A stretch of DNA of 64,000 nucleotides from Pseudomonas asiatica. Its GTDB lineage: Bacteria > Pseudomonadota > Gammaproteobacteria > Pseudomonadales > Pseudomonadaceae. Position numbers and translations under genes: made by a program. Shown here piece by piece: positions 7,932 through 17,166 of this stretch. Below the pieces are notes generated by a model. It saw only the letters and a program-made list of their open reading frames with translations, was not told where the DNA came from and did no database searches. Within the stretch, counting starts at the first letter, position 1. The number at the start of each line of letters is the position of its first letter. Location: positions 5,234,501-5,298,500 of the forward strand of contig NZ_CP157874.1 in assembly GCF_040214835.1 (NCBI RefSeq), written 5' to 3'.

Positions 7932-8699
7932 TCAGCCTTTGACCGATCGGTCGATCGAGAACCCTGCCCAGTCCTGGCTCACCGGCATCAGCTCGAGGCT
8001 GTTGATGTTGATATGCGCCGGCTGGTTGAGGATCCAGAAGATGGTCTCGGCAATGTCCTGCGGCTGGATCGGCTCGGCACCGGCATAGGTGGCGTCGTAT
8101 TTGGCCTGGTCACCGCCGAAGCGCACCAGCGAGAACTCGCTCTCGCACAGGCCCGGCTCGATGTTGCTCACGCGCACGCCCGTACCCCGCAGGTCGCAGC
8201 GCAGGCTCAACGAGAACTGGCCGACGAAGGCCTTGGTGCCGCCGTACACGTTGCTGCCCGGGTACGGGTAGTTGCCCGCCACCGAACCTACGTTGAGGAT
8301 CGACGCCCCACGGCCATGGGCGATCAGCCGTGGCAGCAGCAGGCGGGTGGTGTACATCAGGCCCTTGATGTTGGTGTCGACCATGGTTTCCCAGTCGTCC
8401 AGGCTGCAGTTCTGCGCCGCGTCCACACCCAGCGCCAGGCCTGCGTTGTTGACCAGGCCGCGCAGCTTGTCGAAGCCGGCCGGCAGGCTGGCGATGGCCT
8501 GCTCCATGGCCTTGCGGTCACGCACGTCGAGCACCAGGCCATGTACTTCGGTCTTGGCCGACAGTTCGGCGCACAGGGCGTCCAGGCGCTCCTTGCGGCG
8601 GCCAGTGAGCACCAGCTTCCAGCCGGCTTCGGCGAAGCGGCGGGCAGTGGCCTCGCCGAAACCGGAAGTCGCGCCAGTGATGAATACGGTGGACGTCAT
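7932..8699 (-). CDS. YdfG-like NADP-dependent short-chain dehydrogenase
   Basis: Cytoplasmic SDR enzyme of 255 residues, closely similar to E. coli YdfG, an NADP-dependent 3-hydroxy acid and L-allo-threonine dehydrogenase. The dinucleotide-binding motif TGATSGFG is at residues 8-15, the Arg pair in TGRRKERL favours NADP, NNAG follows near residue 85, and the catalytic Ser and YxxxK appear in NVGSVAGNYPY and NVYGGTK. The C-terminal block INSLELMPVSQDWAG is typical of YdfG. The start at 8699 has GAGGAA upstream; a longer frame from 8726 has none. It is transcribed alone, away from the DnaA-box-rich gap. Confidence 0.87.
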   Translation of the reverse strand: MTSTVFITGATSGFGEATARRFAEAGWKLVLTGRRKERLDALCAELSAKTEVHGLVLDVRDRKAMEQAIASLPAGFDKLRGLVNNAGLALGVDAAQNCSLDDWETMVDTNIKGLMYTTRLLLPRLIAHGRGASILNVGSVAGNYPYPGSNVYGGTKAFVGQFSLSLRCDLRGTGVRVSNIEPGLCESEFSLVRFGGDQAKYDATYAGAEPIQPQDIAETIFWILNQPAHININSLELMPVSQDWAGFSIDRSVKG

Positions 8700-8784
8700 G
8701 CTCTGTTCCTCACGGTGGATTGTCATCGGCAGGCTTGCAGCATGCCCGCGCCGGGCGCTTGCAGCAACCCGCCCGGGGCACTGT

Positions 8785-9257
8785 TCGTTTTTTGATCATA
8801 TGCGGCAAACCCTTGCAGCAGAGGGCTCGGCACCAGCTATGCGCATGTTATCCACAAGGCTTTCCCCACGGATTGGGGGCAACTTGTCCATGGTGCGGAA
8901 CCCTTTCAGCGACTTGTGGTCGGTGGATATCTTTTCGGTGATGGCGCAAGGCTTTCAGGCATGCCGTCTGCAGCGGTCTGTCCAAGGTTTTTTCACAGGG
9001 TTATCCACAGGTTTTGCGCGAGCCTTGGAATGAATGCAGGGCTTTAAAAAACCTGGGAAAATCATCCACAAGGCGCCTGTGATCAAAAAATGATCATGAA
9101 GCTGCAGGGCTTGTTATCAAAGGGCTCGAGCGAGATGCCACCATGTTTTCCACAGGCGGTTCCACATTATCCGTGGAAAAGATCGGGCCTGTGGAAACAA
9201 GGGCTTGGGATGGGATGCTGGAGTGTATGGAGGCAGGCCCGCGACAAGTTGTCCACA
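8785..9257. other. Gene-free region with clustered DnaA-box-like sequences
   Basis: No convincing gene between 8700 and 9397. Two perfect DnaA boxes TTATCCACA (8848-8856 and 9001-9009) lie with close variants TCATCCACA (9062-9070), TTTTCCACA (9146-9154) and TTGTCCACA (9249-9257). Counting the shared TCCACA core there are seven copies in about 410 bases: six on the plus strand and one (9190-9195) on the minus strand. AT-rich patches include TGATCAAAAAATGATCA (9080-9096), and the same GATCAAAAAA motif occurs in opposite orientation at 8787-8797. A 6-bp palindrome TTCCACattatccGTGGAA spans 9160-9178. This resembles DnaA-titrating or DnaA-reactivating loci, or an origin-like element. The chromosomal oriC gene context (rpmH-dnaA-dnaN) is absent. 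Confidence 0.55.
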
Positions 9258-9266
9258 TTTGGAATC

Positions 9267-9389
9267 GGGGCTGCTTTGCAGCCCATCGCGACACAAGGCC
9301 GCTCCTACAAGGGGCCGCGATGCCACATGGAATCGCAGATCGCCTGTAGGAGCGGCCTTGTGTCGCGATGGGCCGCAAAGCGGCCCCCC
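9267..9389. repeat. REP pair, type B
   Basis: Inverted type B pair with GC hairpins (GGGGCTGctttGCAGCCC and GGGCCGcaaaGCGGCCC) between the DnaA-box region and the livF stop; possibly the 3' end structure of the liv transcript. Confidence 0.9.
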
Positions 9390-9397
9390 AGTGCAAC

Positions 9398-10114
9398 TCA
9401 ATGCCCGCCGAGATAGGCGTTGCGCACTTCCTCGTTGACCAACAGCTCCTGCCCCGTGCCGCTCATGCGAATCTGCCCGTTGACCATCACATAAGCCCGG
9501 TCCGACAGTTTCAGCGCATGGTTGGCGTTCTGCTCCACCAGGAAGATGGTCATCCCGGTCTTGGCCAATTCACGCAAGGTCGAGAAGATCTGCTTGACCA
9601 CGATCGGCGCCAGCCCCAGCGATGGCTCATCCAGCAGCAGCAACTTTGGCCGGCTCATCAGCGCGCGGGCAATGGCCAGCATCTGCTGCTCGCCACCGGA
9701 CATGGTCATGGCCCTCTGGTTACGCCGCTCTTTCAGGCGCGGGAACAGCTCGTACATGCGCTGCATGTCTTCGTCGGCATGCTTGTCACCGATGGGGATG
9801 GTACCCATCATCAGGTTCTCCTCGACGGTCATGTCGGGGAACACCCGGCGCCCTTCCGGCGACTGGGCGATGCCGTTGGAAGCGATGTAGTGCGACGACT
9901 TGCGAGTGATGTCGGTGCCGCGGTACACGATATGCCCCGACGCCGCCCGCGGCTGACCGAAGATCGACATCAGCAGGGTCGACTTGCCGGCACCGTTGGC
10001 GCCGATCAGGCTGACCGTCTCGCCCTCGTTGATGTGCATCGAGACCTTTTTCAGCGCCTGGATCGGGCCGTAGAACACGTCCAGGTCCTTCAGTTCGAGA
10101 ATGGGTGCACTCAT
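9398..10114 (-). CDS. livF: Branched-chain amino acid ABC transporter ATPase LivF (BraG)
   Basis: Cytoplasmic ATPase of 238 residues that energises import of Leu, Ile and Val with LivG. Walker A GANGAGKST is near residues 39-47, the signature SGGEQQ in the middle, Walker B LLLLDEPSLGLAP after it, and the H-loop region is present. The segment SPEGRRVFPDMTVEENL is diagnostic for LivF. Its ATG overlaps the livG stop by four bases (ATGA), which implies translational coupling. It is the last gene of livK-livH-livM-livG-livF and is followed by a REP pair. In Pseudomonas the same gene is called braG. Confidence 0.96.
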   Translation of the reverse strand: MSAPILELKDLDVFYGPIQALKKVSMHINEGETVSLIGANGAGKSTLLMSIFGQPRAASGHIVYRGTDITRKSSHYIASNGIAQSPEGRRVFPDMTVEENLMMGTIPIGDKHADEDMQRMYELFPRLKERRNQRAMTMSGGEQQMLAIARALMSRPKLLLLDEPSLGLAPIVVKQIFSTLRELAKTGMTIFLVEQNANHALKLSDRAYVMVNGQIRMSGTGQELLVNEEVRNAYLGGH

Positions 10115-10986
10115 ACCAGTTCCTCTTCATCGGCACCCAGGTAGGCGGCGATCACCGTCGGGTTGTGGCGGATATCCTGCGGCGCGCCTTCGGCAATCAC
10201 GTTGCCGTGGTCGAGCACCACGATATGGTCGGAAATGCTCATGACCATGCCCATATCGTGTTCGATCAGCACCACGGTGATGTCGTGCTCGTCGCGCAGC
10301 ACGCGGATCATGCGGCTGAGAGCTTCGGTTTCCTGTGGGTTCAGGCCAGCCGCCGGTTCGTCCAGGCAGATGATCTTCGGCCGCGTGCACATGGCCCGGG
10401 CGATTTCCAGGCGGCGCTGCTGGCCGTACGACAACTCGCCAGCCAGGCGGTTGGCGCAATCGACCAGGTCGACCACCTCCAGCCAGTAGAACGCGTGGTC
10501 CAGTGCGTCACTCTCGGCCTTGCGGTAGGCCTTGGTGTTGAGCACCCCGGCCAGCAGGTTGCGGTTGACCCACATGTGCTGGGCCACCAGCAGGTTCTCC
10601 ACCACCGACATTTCCTTGAACAGGCGAATGTTCTGGAAGGTGCGTGCCAGGCCGGCGCGGTTGACCAGGTGGGTACCGCCGAACATCTTGTAGTACATGC
10701 GGTTGGCAAAGCGCGCCGGCGAGACGAAGTCCGCCACCTGGAAGCGCTCGCCGAGCAGCTGGATGACATTGGTGTGGCTGCCGCGCACGTTCAGCTCGAT
10801 GCGCCCGCCACTGGCCTTGTAGAACCCGGTCAGGCAGTTGAACACGGTGGTCTTGCCCGCACCGTTGGGGCCGATCAGGGCGAAGATCTGGTTGCGCCGG
10901 ACCTTCAGGCTGACATCGCTGAGCGCCTTGATGCCACCGAACTGCATCATCAGGTTGTCGACCGAGAGAATGATATCGTCGCTCAT
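10111..10986 (-). CDS. livG: Branched-chain amino acid ABC transporter ATPase LivG (BraF)
   Basis: Second ATPase of the Leu/Ile/Val importer, 291 residues. Walker A GPNGAGKTT lies near residues 37-45. The long insert with a LARTFQN segment is the LivG hallmark, the signature is LSYGQQRRLEIARA, and Walker B is IICLDEPAAGLNPQE. The start overlaps the livM stop by four bases and the end overlaps livF by four, so livM-livG-livF are tightly coupled. The role is inferred from family and operon order. Confidence 0.96.
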   Translation of the reverse strand: MSDDIILSVDNLMMQFGGIKALSDVSLKVRRNQIFALIGPNGAGKTTVFNCLTGFYKASGGRIELNVRGSHTNVIQLLGERFQVADFVSPARFANRMYYKMFGGTHLVNRAGLARTFQNIRLFKEMSVVENLLVAQHMWVNRNLLAGVLNTKAYRKAESDALDHAFYWLEVVDLVDCANRLAGELSYGQQRRLEIARAMCTRPKIICLDEPAAGLNPQETEALSRMIRVLRDEHDITVVLIEHDMGMVMSISDHIVVLDHGNVIAEGAPQDIRHNPTVIAAYLGADEEELV

Positions 10987-12284
10987 GGCGCCACTCCTTT
11001 ACGCGGGGTCACACCGGTACGGCTGATGCGGATCAGCCCACGCGGTCGCCAGATCATCATCAGCACCATCAGCACACCGAACAGCAGCACGCGGTATTCG
11101 GAGAAGCTGCGCAGCAGCTCGGGCGCCACGGTCAGCACGAAGGCCGCGATCACCACACCTACGGTCGAGCCCATGCCACCGAGCACGACGATGGCGAGGA
11201 TCAGCGCCGACTCGAAGAAGGTGAACGACGACGGGTTGACGAAGCCCTGGTAGGTGGCAAAGAACACCCCGGCCAGGCCGGCGGTGGAGGCACCCAGGGT
11301 AAACGCCGAAAGCTTGACCAGCACGTGGTTCAGGCCCATCGAGCGGCAGGCGATCTCGTCTTCGCGTAGCGCTTCCCAGGCACGGCCGACCGGCATGCGG
11401 GTCAGGCGATGCTTGATGTACAGCACGGCCAGCACAACGATGAACAGCACTGCGTAGATGAACACGAACTTGAGGTTGGCGTTGTAATCGAAGCCGAAGA
11501 ACTCGTGGATCGGTACCCCACCGTCCTTGGCCCTACGGCCGAACTCCAGGCCGAAGAAGGTCGGCGCCGGTGCCGGCATGCCGTTCGGGCCGCCGGTGAA
11601 CGACAACCAGTTGTTCAGCACCAGGCGGATGATCTCGCCAAAGCCCAGGGTCACGATCGCCAGGTAGTCGCCGTGCATCCGCAACACCGGGAAGCCGAGT
11701 ATGCACCCCGCCAGCGCCGCGGCGATGGCCGCCAGTGGCAGCACGCTCCAGAAGCCCAGGCCAAGGTACTGGTAACCCAGCGCCAGGCCGTACGCGCCGA
11801 TGGCATAGAACGCCACGTAGCCCAGGTCGAGCAGGCCGGCCAGACCGACCACGATGTTCAGCCCCAGGCCCAGCAACACGTAGATCAGGCCGAGGATGAC
11901 CACGGTCAGCAGGTACTTGTTGGCGAAGATCGGGAAGACGATGGCAATCACCACCAGCGCAGGGATGATATAGCGCAGCCGCGATACGTAGTTCGGCGCG
12001 CGCACATGCACGCCCGAACCACCGCTTTCGAAGCCCTGGAGCATGCGCGAGCCGGCGGCCGTCTGCAGGTACAGGCTGAGCAGGAAGCGCCCCAGCATCA
12101 CCCCGCCGACCAGCCAGGCCACACGCCGCGGCTCGGCATTGAAGGTGTAGCCGTCGAGCACCACGCCGACCACAGGGCCAAACACGATGAGTGCCAGCAG
12201 GCCGGCGACGATGGTCTCCAGCAGGCTGCGTTTGATGTCGAAACTTCTGGTTTCAGTAACGGAGGCAGTTTTGGCAATGGACAT
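10983..12284 (-). CDS. livM: Branched-chain amino acid ABC permease LivM (BraE)
   Basis: Inner-membrane permease of 433 residues with about ten transmembrane helices. The block NIVVGLAGLLDLGYVAFYAIGAY and the later GEIIRLVLNNW and RAWEALREDEIACRSMGLN (the ATPase-contact loop) are typical of LivM. An N-terminal extension of roughly 110 residues before the core is usual for the Pseudomonas BraE type. ATG 12284 has AAGGTG five bases upstream; an alternative GTG at 12290 would overlap the livH stop (GTGA) but has no spacing for a ribosome-binding site. Partner permease is LivH. Confidence 0.94.
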   Translation of the reverse strand: MSIAKTASVTETRSFDIKRSLLETIVAGLLALIVFGPVVGVVLDGYTFNAEPRRVAWLVGGVMLGRFLLSLYLQTAAGSRMLQGFESGGSGVHVRAPNYVSRLRYIIPALVVIAIVFPIFANKYLLTVVILGLIYVLLGLGLNIVVGLAGLLDLGYVAFYAIGAYGLALGYQYLGLGFWSVLPLAAIAAALAGCILGFPVLRMHGDYLAIVTLGFGEIIRLVLNNWLSFTGGPNGMPAPAPTFFGLEFGRRAKDGGVPIHEFFGFDYNANLKFVFIYAVLFIVVLAVLYIKHRLTRMPVGRAWEALREDEIACRSMGLNHVLVKLSAFTLGASTAGLAGVFFATYQGFVNPSSFTFFESALILAIVVLGGMGSTVGVVIAAFVLTVAPELLRSFSEYRVLLFGVLMVLMMIWRPRGLIRISRTGVTPRKGVAP

Positions 12285-12286
12285 GT

Positions 12287-13201
12287 TCACACCTTAGCCA
12301 CGAGCGGGCGACCCAGCAGGCCTTGTGGGCGGAAGATAAGGATCATCACCAGCAGCGAGAAGCTGAACACATCCTTGTAGTCGGAGTTGATCAGGCCAGA
12401 GAACAGCGACTCGGAAATACCCAGGATGATCCCGCCGAGCATGGCGCCAGGCAGCGAGCCGATACCGCCGAGCACCGCAGCGGTGAACGCCTTGATGCCG
12501 ATGATGAAGCCGGCGTAGAAGTCGAAGGTGCCGTAGTTCATGGTGATCAGCACGCCGGCCAGGGCGGCCATCACCGCACCGATGACGAACACGTAGGAGA
12601 TCACCCGGTCGGTGTTGATGCCCAGGATCGAGGCCATCTTGCGGTCTTGCTGGGTGGCACGGCACATGCGGCCGAGCTTGGTGTACTTGATCACGTAGGT
12701 GAGCAGGCCCATGCCAACGAAGGCTGCCACCAGGATGAAGATCTTGGTGTAGGTCAGTTGCACGAAGCCGGTGCCCACTTCGACACGCCAGGCACCTTCC
12801 AGCAGGGTTGGCACGCCTTGCTGGCGGGCGCCCTGGCTGATCTGTGCGTAGTTCTGCAGGATCAGCGAGATGCCGATGGCACTGATCAGCGGTGCCAGGC
12901 GGGTGGAGTTGCGCAGGGGTTTGTAGGCGATGCGTTCGATGGTGAAGCCGTACACGCCGGTGACGACGATGGTGAACAACAGGGTGCCCAGCATCAACAG
13001 GGGGAACGACTCGATACCGAAATAAGCCAGCAATGCCAGGCTGATCGCCGCGAGGTACGCGGAAATCATATACACCTCGCCGTGCGCGAAGTTGATCATG
13101 CCGATGATGCCATAGACCATTGTGTAGCCGATGGCGATCAGGCCATAGACCGACCCGAGGGTCAGGCCGTTGACCAGTTGCTGCAGGAAAATACCATCCA
13201 T
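12287..13201 (-). CDS. livH: Branched-chain amino acid ABC permease LivH (BraD)
   Basis: Inner-membrane permease of 304 residues with about eight helices, the partner of LivM. It shows the family start QQLVNGLTLGSVYGLIAIGYT, the motif MINFAHGEVYM, and the contact-loop block CRATQQDRKMASILGINTDRV. It is the first of the four distal transporter genes, separated from livK by 156 bases that carry a GC-rich hairpin, so its expression may be set below that of the binding protein. Confidence 0.95.
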   Translation of the reverse strand: MDGIFLQQLVNGLTLGSVYGLIAIGYTMVYGIIGMINFAHGEVYMISAYLAAISLALLAYFGIESFPLLMLGTLLFTIVVTGVYGFTIERIAYKPLRNSTRLAPLISAIGISLILQNYAQISQGARQQGVPTLLEGAWRVEVGTGFVQLTYTKIFILVAAFVGMGLLTYVIKYTKLGRMCRATQQDRKMASILGINTDRVISYVFVIGAVMAALAGVLITMNYGTFDFYAGFIIGIKAFTAAVLGGIGSLPGAMLGGIILGISESLFSGLINSDYKDVFSFSLLVMILIFRPQGLLGRPLVAKV

Positions 13202-13321
13202 AACGCAATCTCACCTGATTGAGATTGCACGAGCGCCGACCACGGCGGGCCTGGGACAAGGCGGCCCTCGCAGCGCAGTACTGTGCAGATCTACGGATAA
13301 AGACAGGTACCGCGGGGCTTT

Positions 13322-13346
13322 GGCCCGGGGCTGACGCGCCCGGGCC
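13322..13346 (-). other. GC-rich hairpin between livK and livH
   Basis: Perfect 8-bp stem GGCCCGGG (13322-13329) / CCCGGGCC (13339-13346) with a 9-base loop, 12 bases after the livK stop on the transcribed strand. There is no U-run, so it looks like an mRNA-stabilising or partial-termination structure rather than a full terminator. Confidence 0.5.
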
Positions 13347-13357
13347 GTGGGCCGTTG

Positions 13358-14494
13358 TTATTTTTGTTTTTCCAGCTGGTGGTACTTGCCTTGGGCATCC
13401 CACTGGTAGACCACATAGTCGGACACGGTCAGGTCTCCCTTCGAGTCCCACTTTTTCTCGCCCATGACGGTCTGCACCGGGTTGGCCTTGAGCCACTTGG
13501 CAGCGTCTTCGCCCTTGTTCGACTTGGCGCCGTTGAACGCGGCAGCCAGGGCCTGCAGCGAGGCGTAGGCGTACAGGGTGTAGCCTTCAGGTTCGGTACC
13601 GGCCTTGCGGAACTCCTCCACCACCGCCTTGCTGTCCGGCAGCAGGCGCGGGTCGGCGCCGAAGGTCATGTACACACCATCGACGTACTGCGCGCCGCCG
13701 GCGGTGGACACCAGTTCGTCGGTGACGATGCCGTCATCGGACATGAACTTGACGTCCTTCAGGCCCTGCTCGCGCAGCTGGCGTACCAGCGGGCCGGCTT
13801 CCGGGTGCAGGCCGCCGAAGTAGACCACGTCGGCACCGGTGGAACGGATCTTGGTGACGACGGCGCTGAAGTCCTTCTCGCCGCGGGTCAGGCCTTCGTA
13901 CAGCACCGGTTTGACGCCGCGTTTCTCCAGCTGTGCCTTGGTCGCGTCGGCCAGGCCCTGGCCGTAGGTGTCCTTGTCGTGCAGCACCGCGACTTTCTTG
14001 CCCTTGAGCACGTCGACGATGTAGTCGCCGGCGACGATGCCCTGCTGGTCGTCACGGCCGCACATGCGGAACATGGCGCCCAGGCCGCGCTCGGTGACCT
14101 GTGGGTTGGTGGAGCCCGGGGTGATGGCGATGACGCCAGCCTCGTCATACACCTCGGAGGCCGGGATGGTGTTGGAGGAACAGAAGTGGCCGACCACGCC
14201 GATCACCTTGTCCTGGTCGACCAGGCGGTTGGCCACGGCCACGGCCTGCTTCGGCTCGCAGGCGTCATCGCCTTTGACCAGCACGATTTTCTCGCCGTTC
14301 ACGCCACCGGCGGCGTTGATCTTGTCGGCCGCTGCCTGCGCACCTTTCATGTACTGCTCGCCAAACGCTGCGTTAGCCCCGGTCATCGGGCCCGCTACAC
14401 CGATCTTGACGTCGGCCTGAACATACGAAGAAACACCCAGTGCCGTAGCTACGGCCAGAGCCAGGAAACCTTTCTTGTAAAACGTCTGCGACAT
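13358..14494 (-). CDS. livK: Periplasmic Leu/Ile/Val-binding protein LivK (BraC)
   Basis: Periplasmic solute-binding protein of 378 residues (type I fold). The signal peptide ends VQA at residue 27 and the mature protein begins DVKIGVAGPMTGANAAFGEQ, the classic BraC start. Further family blocks are NAAGGVNGEKIVLVKGDDACEPKQAV, with the disulphide Cys that pairs with a Cys in GHFCSSN, and VVYFGGLHPEAG. AGGAG stands before the ATG. It is the promoter-proximal gene of the liv operon and is expected to be the most abundant product. Confidence 0.96.
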   Translation of the reverse strand: MSQTFYKKGFLALAVATALGVSSYVQADVKIGVAGPMTGANAAFGEQYMKGAQAAADKINAAGGVNGEKIVLVKGDDACEPKQAVAVANRLVDQDKVIGVVGHFCSSNTIPASEVYDEAGVIAITPGSTNPQVTERGLGAMFRMCGRDDQQGIVAGDYIVDVLKGKKVAVLHDKDTYGQGLADATKAQLEKRGVKPVLYEGLTRGEKDFSAVVTKIRSTGADVVYFGGLHPEAGPLVRQLREQGLKDVKFMSDDGIVTDELVSTAGGAQYVDGVYMTFGADPRLLPDSKAVVEEFRKAGTEPEGYTLYAYASLQALAAAFNGAKSNKGEDAAKWLKANPVQTVMGEKKWDSKGDLTVSDYVVYQWDAQGKYHQLEKQK

Positions 14495-14854
14495 GAGGTG
14501 GTGCTCCTAGAGTTTTTTTTGGTTGGCACTACAACTTCTCAGCCCTGTGCTCTGAGCAAGGGCCGTGCCATAGGTTTTGTCTTCCGGGAAAACACACTAT
14601 GCAAGTTGCCGGCAGGCGACCGACGGCCTTTTCTTTATTGAGCGTGCAACCGTCTGCCACGCGGCAGGCGCCACCACACGTACAGACAAGGAGCAACCAT
14701 CGAGTGCCATCATTGCAACCCTGGCAAGTGTTTACGTGCAACCGCCCTGTAACAGCGGACGTCACCGAACTGCACACAGCTGGTGCGCGACTGCTACAGG
14801 CGGCACCGTTTCAAGGCTAGCTGGTGCACGAAAAAACACGCGGTTTTGGCAGAT
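14495..14854. other. Intergenic region between livK and pncB
   Basis: About 520 bases separate the divergent livK and pncB starts; the right part is a REP pair. In this left part I see no gene, no strong terminator and no clear consensus promoter, only the livK leader with an 8-base T-run near 14513-14520 on the plus strand. The livK promoter must lie here. Confidence 0.5.
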
Positions 14855-14952
14855 CCGGCCTCTTCGCGGGCTCGCCCGCTCCCACAGGTATTGCACCGTT
14901 CCTGAGCTCGGAGGTGTTCCTGTGGGAGCGGGCAAGCCCGCGAAGAGGCCGG
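14855..14952. repeat. REP pair, type A
   Basis: Inverted type A pair, from CCGGCCTCTTCGCGGGC to its mirror copy, only about 65 bases before the pncB start. It lies upstream of genes on both sides, unlike most REP pairs here, which lie at 3' ends. Confidence 0.9.
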
Positions 14953-15018
14953 AACAGCCACACGAGGCGCAAAAGGCTGGCACAATGTCCGCCATTCGCC
15001 GCTTCCGGAGCCCCATTG

Positions 15019-16224
15019 ATGAGCGAGAGCGCATTCGCCGAGCGCATCGTGCACAACCTGCTCGACACCGACTTCTACAAACTCACCATGATGCAGGGCG
15101 TGCTGCACAACTACCCGGACGCCGACGTCGAGTGGGAATTCCGCTGCCGCAACGGCGAGGACCTGCGCCCCTACCTCGGCGAGATCCGCAACCAGCTCGA
15201 ACTGCTCAGCGACCTCACCCTGGATGACGGCCAGCTGGCCTTCCTCGAACGTATCAGCTTCCTCAAGCCTGACTTCCTGCGCTTTCTGCGCCTGTTCCGC
15301 TTCAACCTGCGCTACGTAGGCCTGGGGATAGAAAACGACCAGCTGTTCCTGCGCCTGAAAGGCCCGTGGCTGCATGTGATCCTGTTCGAAGTGCCGCTGC
15401 TGGCGATCATCAGCGAAGTGCGCAACCGCCACCTGCACCCGCGCATGCGCCTGGCCGAGGCCCGCGACCAGCTGTACCGCAAGTTCGACTGGCTGCGCGC
15501 ACATGCCAGCGACGATGAACTGGCCGAACTGCAGGTGGCCGACTTCGGCACCCGTCGGCGCTTTTCCAGCCGTGTGCAGGAAGAAGTGGTACGTGTGCTG
15601 CGCGACGATTTCCCGGGCCGCTTTGTCGGCACCAGCAACGTCGACCTGGCATGGAAACTGGATATCAAGCCGCTGGGCACCATGGCCCATGAATGGATCA
15701 TGGCCCACCAGCAACTCGGCCCGCGACTGATCGACAGCCAGATCGCCGCGCTGGACTGCTGGGTGCGCGAGTACCGCGGCCTGCTCGGTATCGCCCTGAC
15801 CGATTGCATCACCATGGATGCCTTCCTCGGCGATTTCGACCTGTACTTTGCCAAGCTGTTCGATGGCCTGCGCCACGACTCGGGCGAACCGGTGGCCTGG
15901 GCGGAAAAGGCCATTGCCCATTACCAGAAACTGGGTATCGACCCGATGACCAAGACCCTGGTGTTTTCCGACGGTCTCAACCTGACCCGCTCGCTGGAAA
16001 TCTTCCGTGCCCTGCGCGGTCGCATCAACGTCAGCTTTGGCATCGGCACCAACCTGACCTGTGATATCCCGGGCGTGGCCCCGATGAGCATCGTGCTTAA
16101 AATGACCGACTGCAACGGCGCGCCGGTGGCGAAGATCTCGGACGAAGCCGCCAAGACCCAATGCCGCGACGAGAACTTCGTCGCCTACATGCGCCATGTA
16201 TTCAAAGTCCCCAGCAAGGAGTAA
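15019..16224 (+). CDS. pncB: Nicotinate phosphoribosyltransferase
   Basis: Cytoplasmic NAD-salvage enzyme of 401 residues converting nicotinate and PRPP, with ATP, to nicotinate mononucleotide. The N terminus [13 protein letters not shown] is diagnostic. The block [10 protein letters not shown] holds the His that is phosphorylated, and [13 protein letters not shown] and [10 protein letters not shown] form the phosphoribosyl site. ATG 15019 has GGAG eight bases upstream; an open frame extends further left but runs through the REP sequence. The stop is three bases before nadE, so the two genes are one operon for NAD synthesis. Confidence 0.96.
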   Translation: MSESAFAERIVHNLLDTDFYKLTMMQGVLHNYPDADVEWEFRCRNGEDLRPYLGEIRNQLELLSDLTLDDGQLAFLERISFLKPDFLRFLRLFRFNLRYVGLGIENDQLFLRLKGPWLHVILFEVPLLAIISEVRNRHLHPRMRLAEARDQLYRKFDWLRAHASDDELAELQVADFGTRRRFSSRVQEEVVRVLRDDFPGRFVGTSNVDLAWKLDIKPLGTMAHEWIMAHQQLGPRLIDSQIAALDCWVREYRGLLGIALTDCITMDAFLGDFDLYFAKLFDGLRHDSGEPVAWAEKAIAHYQKLGIDPMTKTLVFSDGLNLTRSLEIFRALRGRINVSFGIGTNLTCDIPGVAPMSIVLKMTDCNGAPVAKISDEAAKTQCRDENFVAYMRHVFKVPSKE

Positions 16225-16227
16225 CCC

Positions 16228-17055
16228 ATGCAAGCGGTTCAGCAAGAGATTGCCCAGGCGCTGAAGGTACAGCCGCCGTTCGCCGACGCCGCCGCGCTCG
16301 AGGCCGAAGTGGCCCGGCGCGTGGCGTTCATCAAGGATTGCCTGGCCAACGCCCGGCTCAAGACCCTGGTGCTGGGCATCAGCGGCGGCGTCGACTCGCT
16401 GACCGCCGCCCTGCTAGCCCAACGCGCCATCAACGAGCTGCGCGCCGAAACCGGCGACAAGGCCTACACCTTCATCGCCGTGCGCCTGCCTTACCAGGTC
16501 CAGCATGACGAGCATGACGCCCAGGCGTGCCTGGAAGTGATCAAGGCCGACGAAGTGCACACCGTGGATATCGCCCCGGCAGTACGGGCGCTGGCGGCTG
16601 AAGTGGTGGAGTTGAAGAACGGCTCGCCGACGCTGGTGGACTTCGTGGTCGGCAACGTCAAGGCGCGCACCCGCATGGTCGCCCAGTACACCATCGCCGG
16701 TGCCCGCGCGGGCCTGGTGATCGGTACCGACCACGCCGCCGAGGCGGTGATGGGGTTCTTTACCAAGTTCGGTGATGGTGCCTGCGACCTGGCGCCGCTG
16801 AGCGGGCTGGTGAAGAACCAGGTGCGGGCGATTGCGCGCAGCTTCGGTGCGCCGGAATCACTGGTGGAAAAGGTGCCGACTGCGGACCTGGAAGACCTGG
16901 CGCCGGGCAAGCCGGACGAAGCCTCCCATGGCGTGACCTACCAGCAGATCGATGCCTTCCTGCATGGGCAGCCGGTTGACCAGGAAGCGTTCGACATTAT
17001 CGTCGCCACCTACCGCAAGACCCAGCACAAGCGCGAACTGCCGTTCGCCCCTTGA
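16228..17055 (+). CDS. nadE: NH3-dependent NAD+ synthetase
   Basis: Cytoplasmic enzyme of 275 residues making NAD+ from deamido-NAD, ATP and ammonia. The ATP-pyrophosphatase P-loop [11 protein letters not shown] is near residues 52-62; [26 protein letters not shown] and the lysine-containing C-terminal [10 protein letters not shown] are typical of the short, glutaminase-free form. No glutaminase domain is present. It starts after AAGGAGTAACCC three bases past pncB. A REP pair follows. Confidence 0.96.
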   Translation: MQAVQQEIAQALKVQPPFADAAALEAEVARRVAFIKDCLANARLKTLVLGISGGVDSLTAALLAQRAINELRAETGDKAYTFIAVRLPYQVQHDEHDAQACLEVIKADEVHTVDIAPAVRALAAEVVELKNGSPTLVDFVVGNVKARTRMVAQYTIAGARAGLVIGTDHAAEAVMGFFTKFGDGACDLAPLSGLVKNQVRAIARSFGAPESLVEKVPTADLEDLAPGKPDEASHGVTYQQIDAFLHGQPVDQEAFDIIVATYRKTQHKRELPFAP

Positions 17056-17071
17056 TCAGGCTATAGACGGA

Positions 17072-17147
17072 CCTGTGGGAGCGGGTTCACCCGCGAATGC
17101 CATGGTGAAGCCACCGACGCATTCGCGGGTGAACCCGCTCCCACAGG
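17072..17147. repeat. REP pair, type A
   Basis: Compact inverted type A pair (GCGGGTTCACCCGC and GCGGGTGAACCCGC hairpins) between the convergent nadE and azu genes. Confidence 0.9.
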
Positions 17148-17166
17148 ATTCACCGTCAGCCTTTGA

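Noticed and set aside
8785..9257. Chromosomal replication origin oriC
   Set aside because: The usual rpmH-dnaA-dnaN context is missing and the box arrangement is loose; a secondary DnaA locus is more likely.
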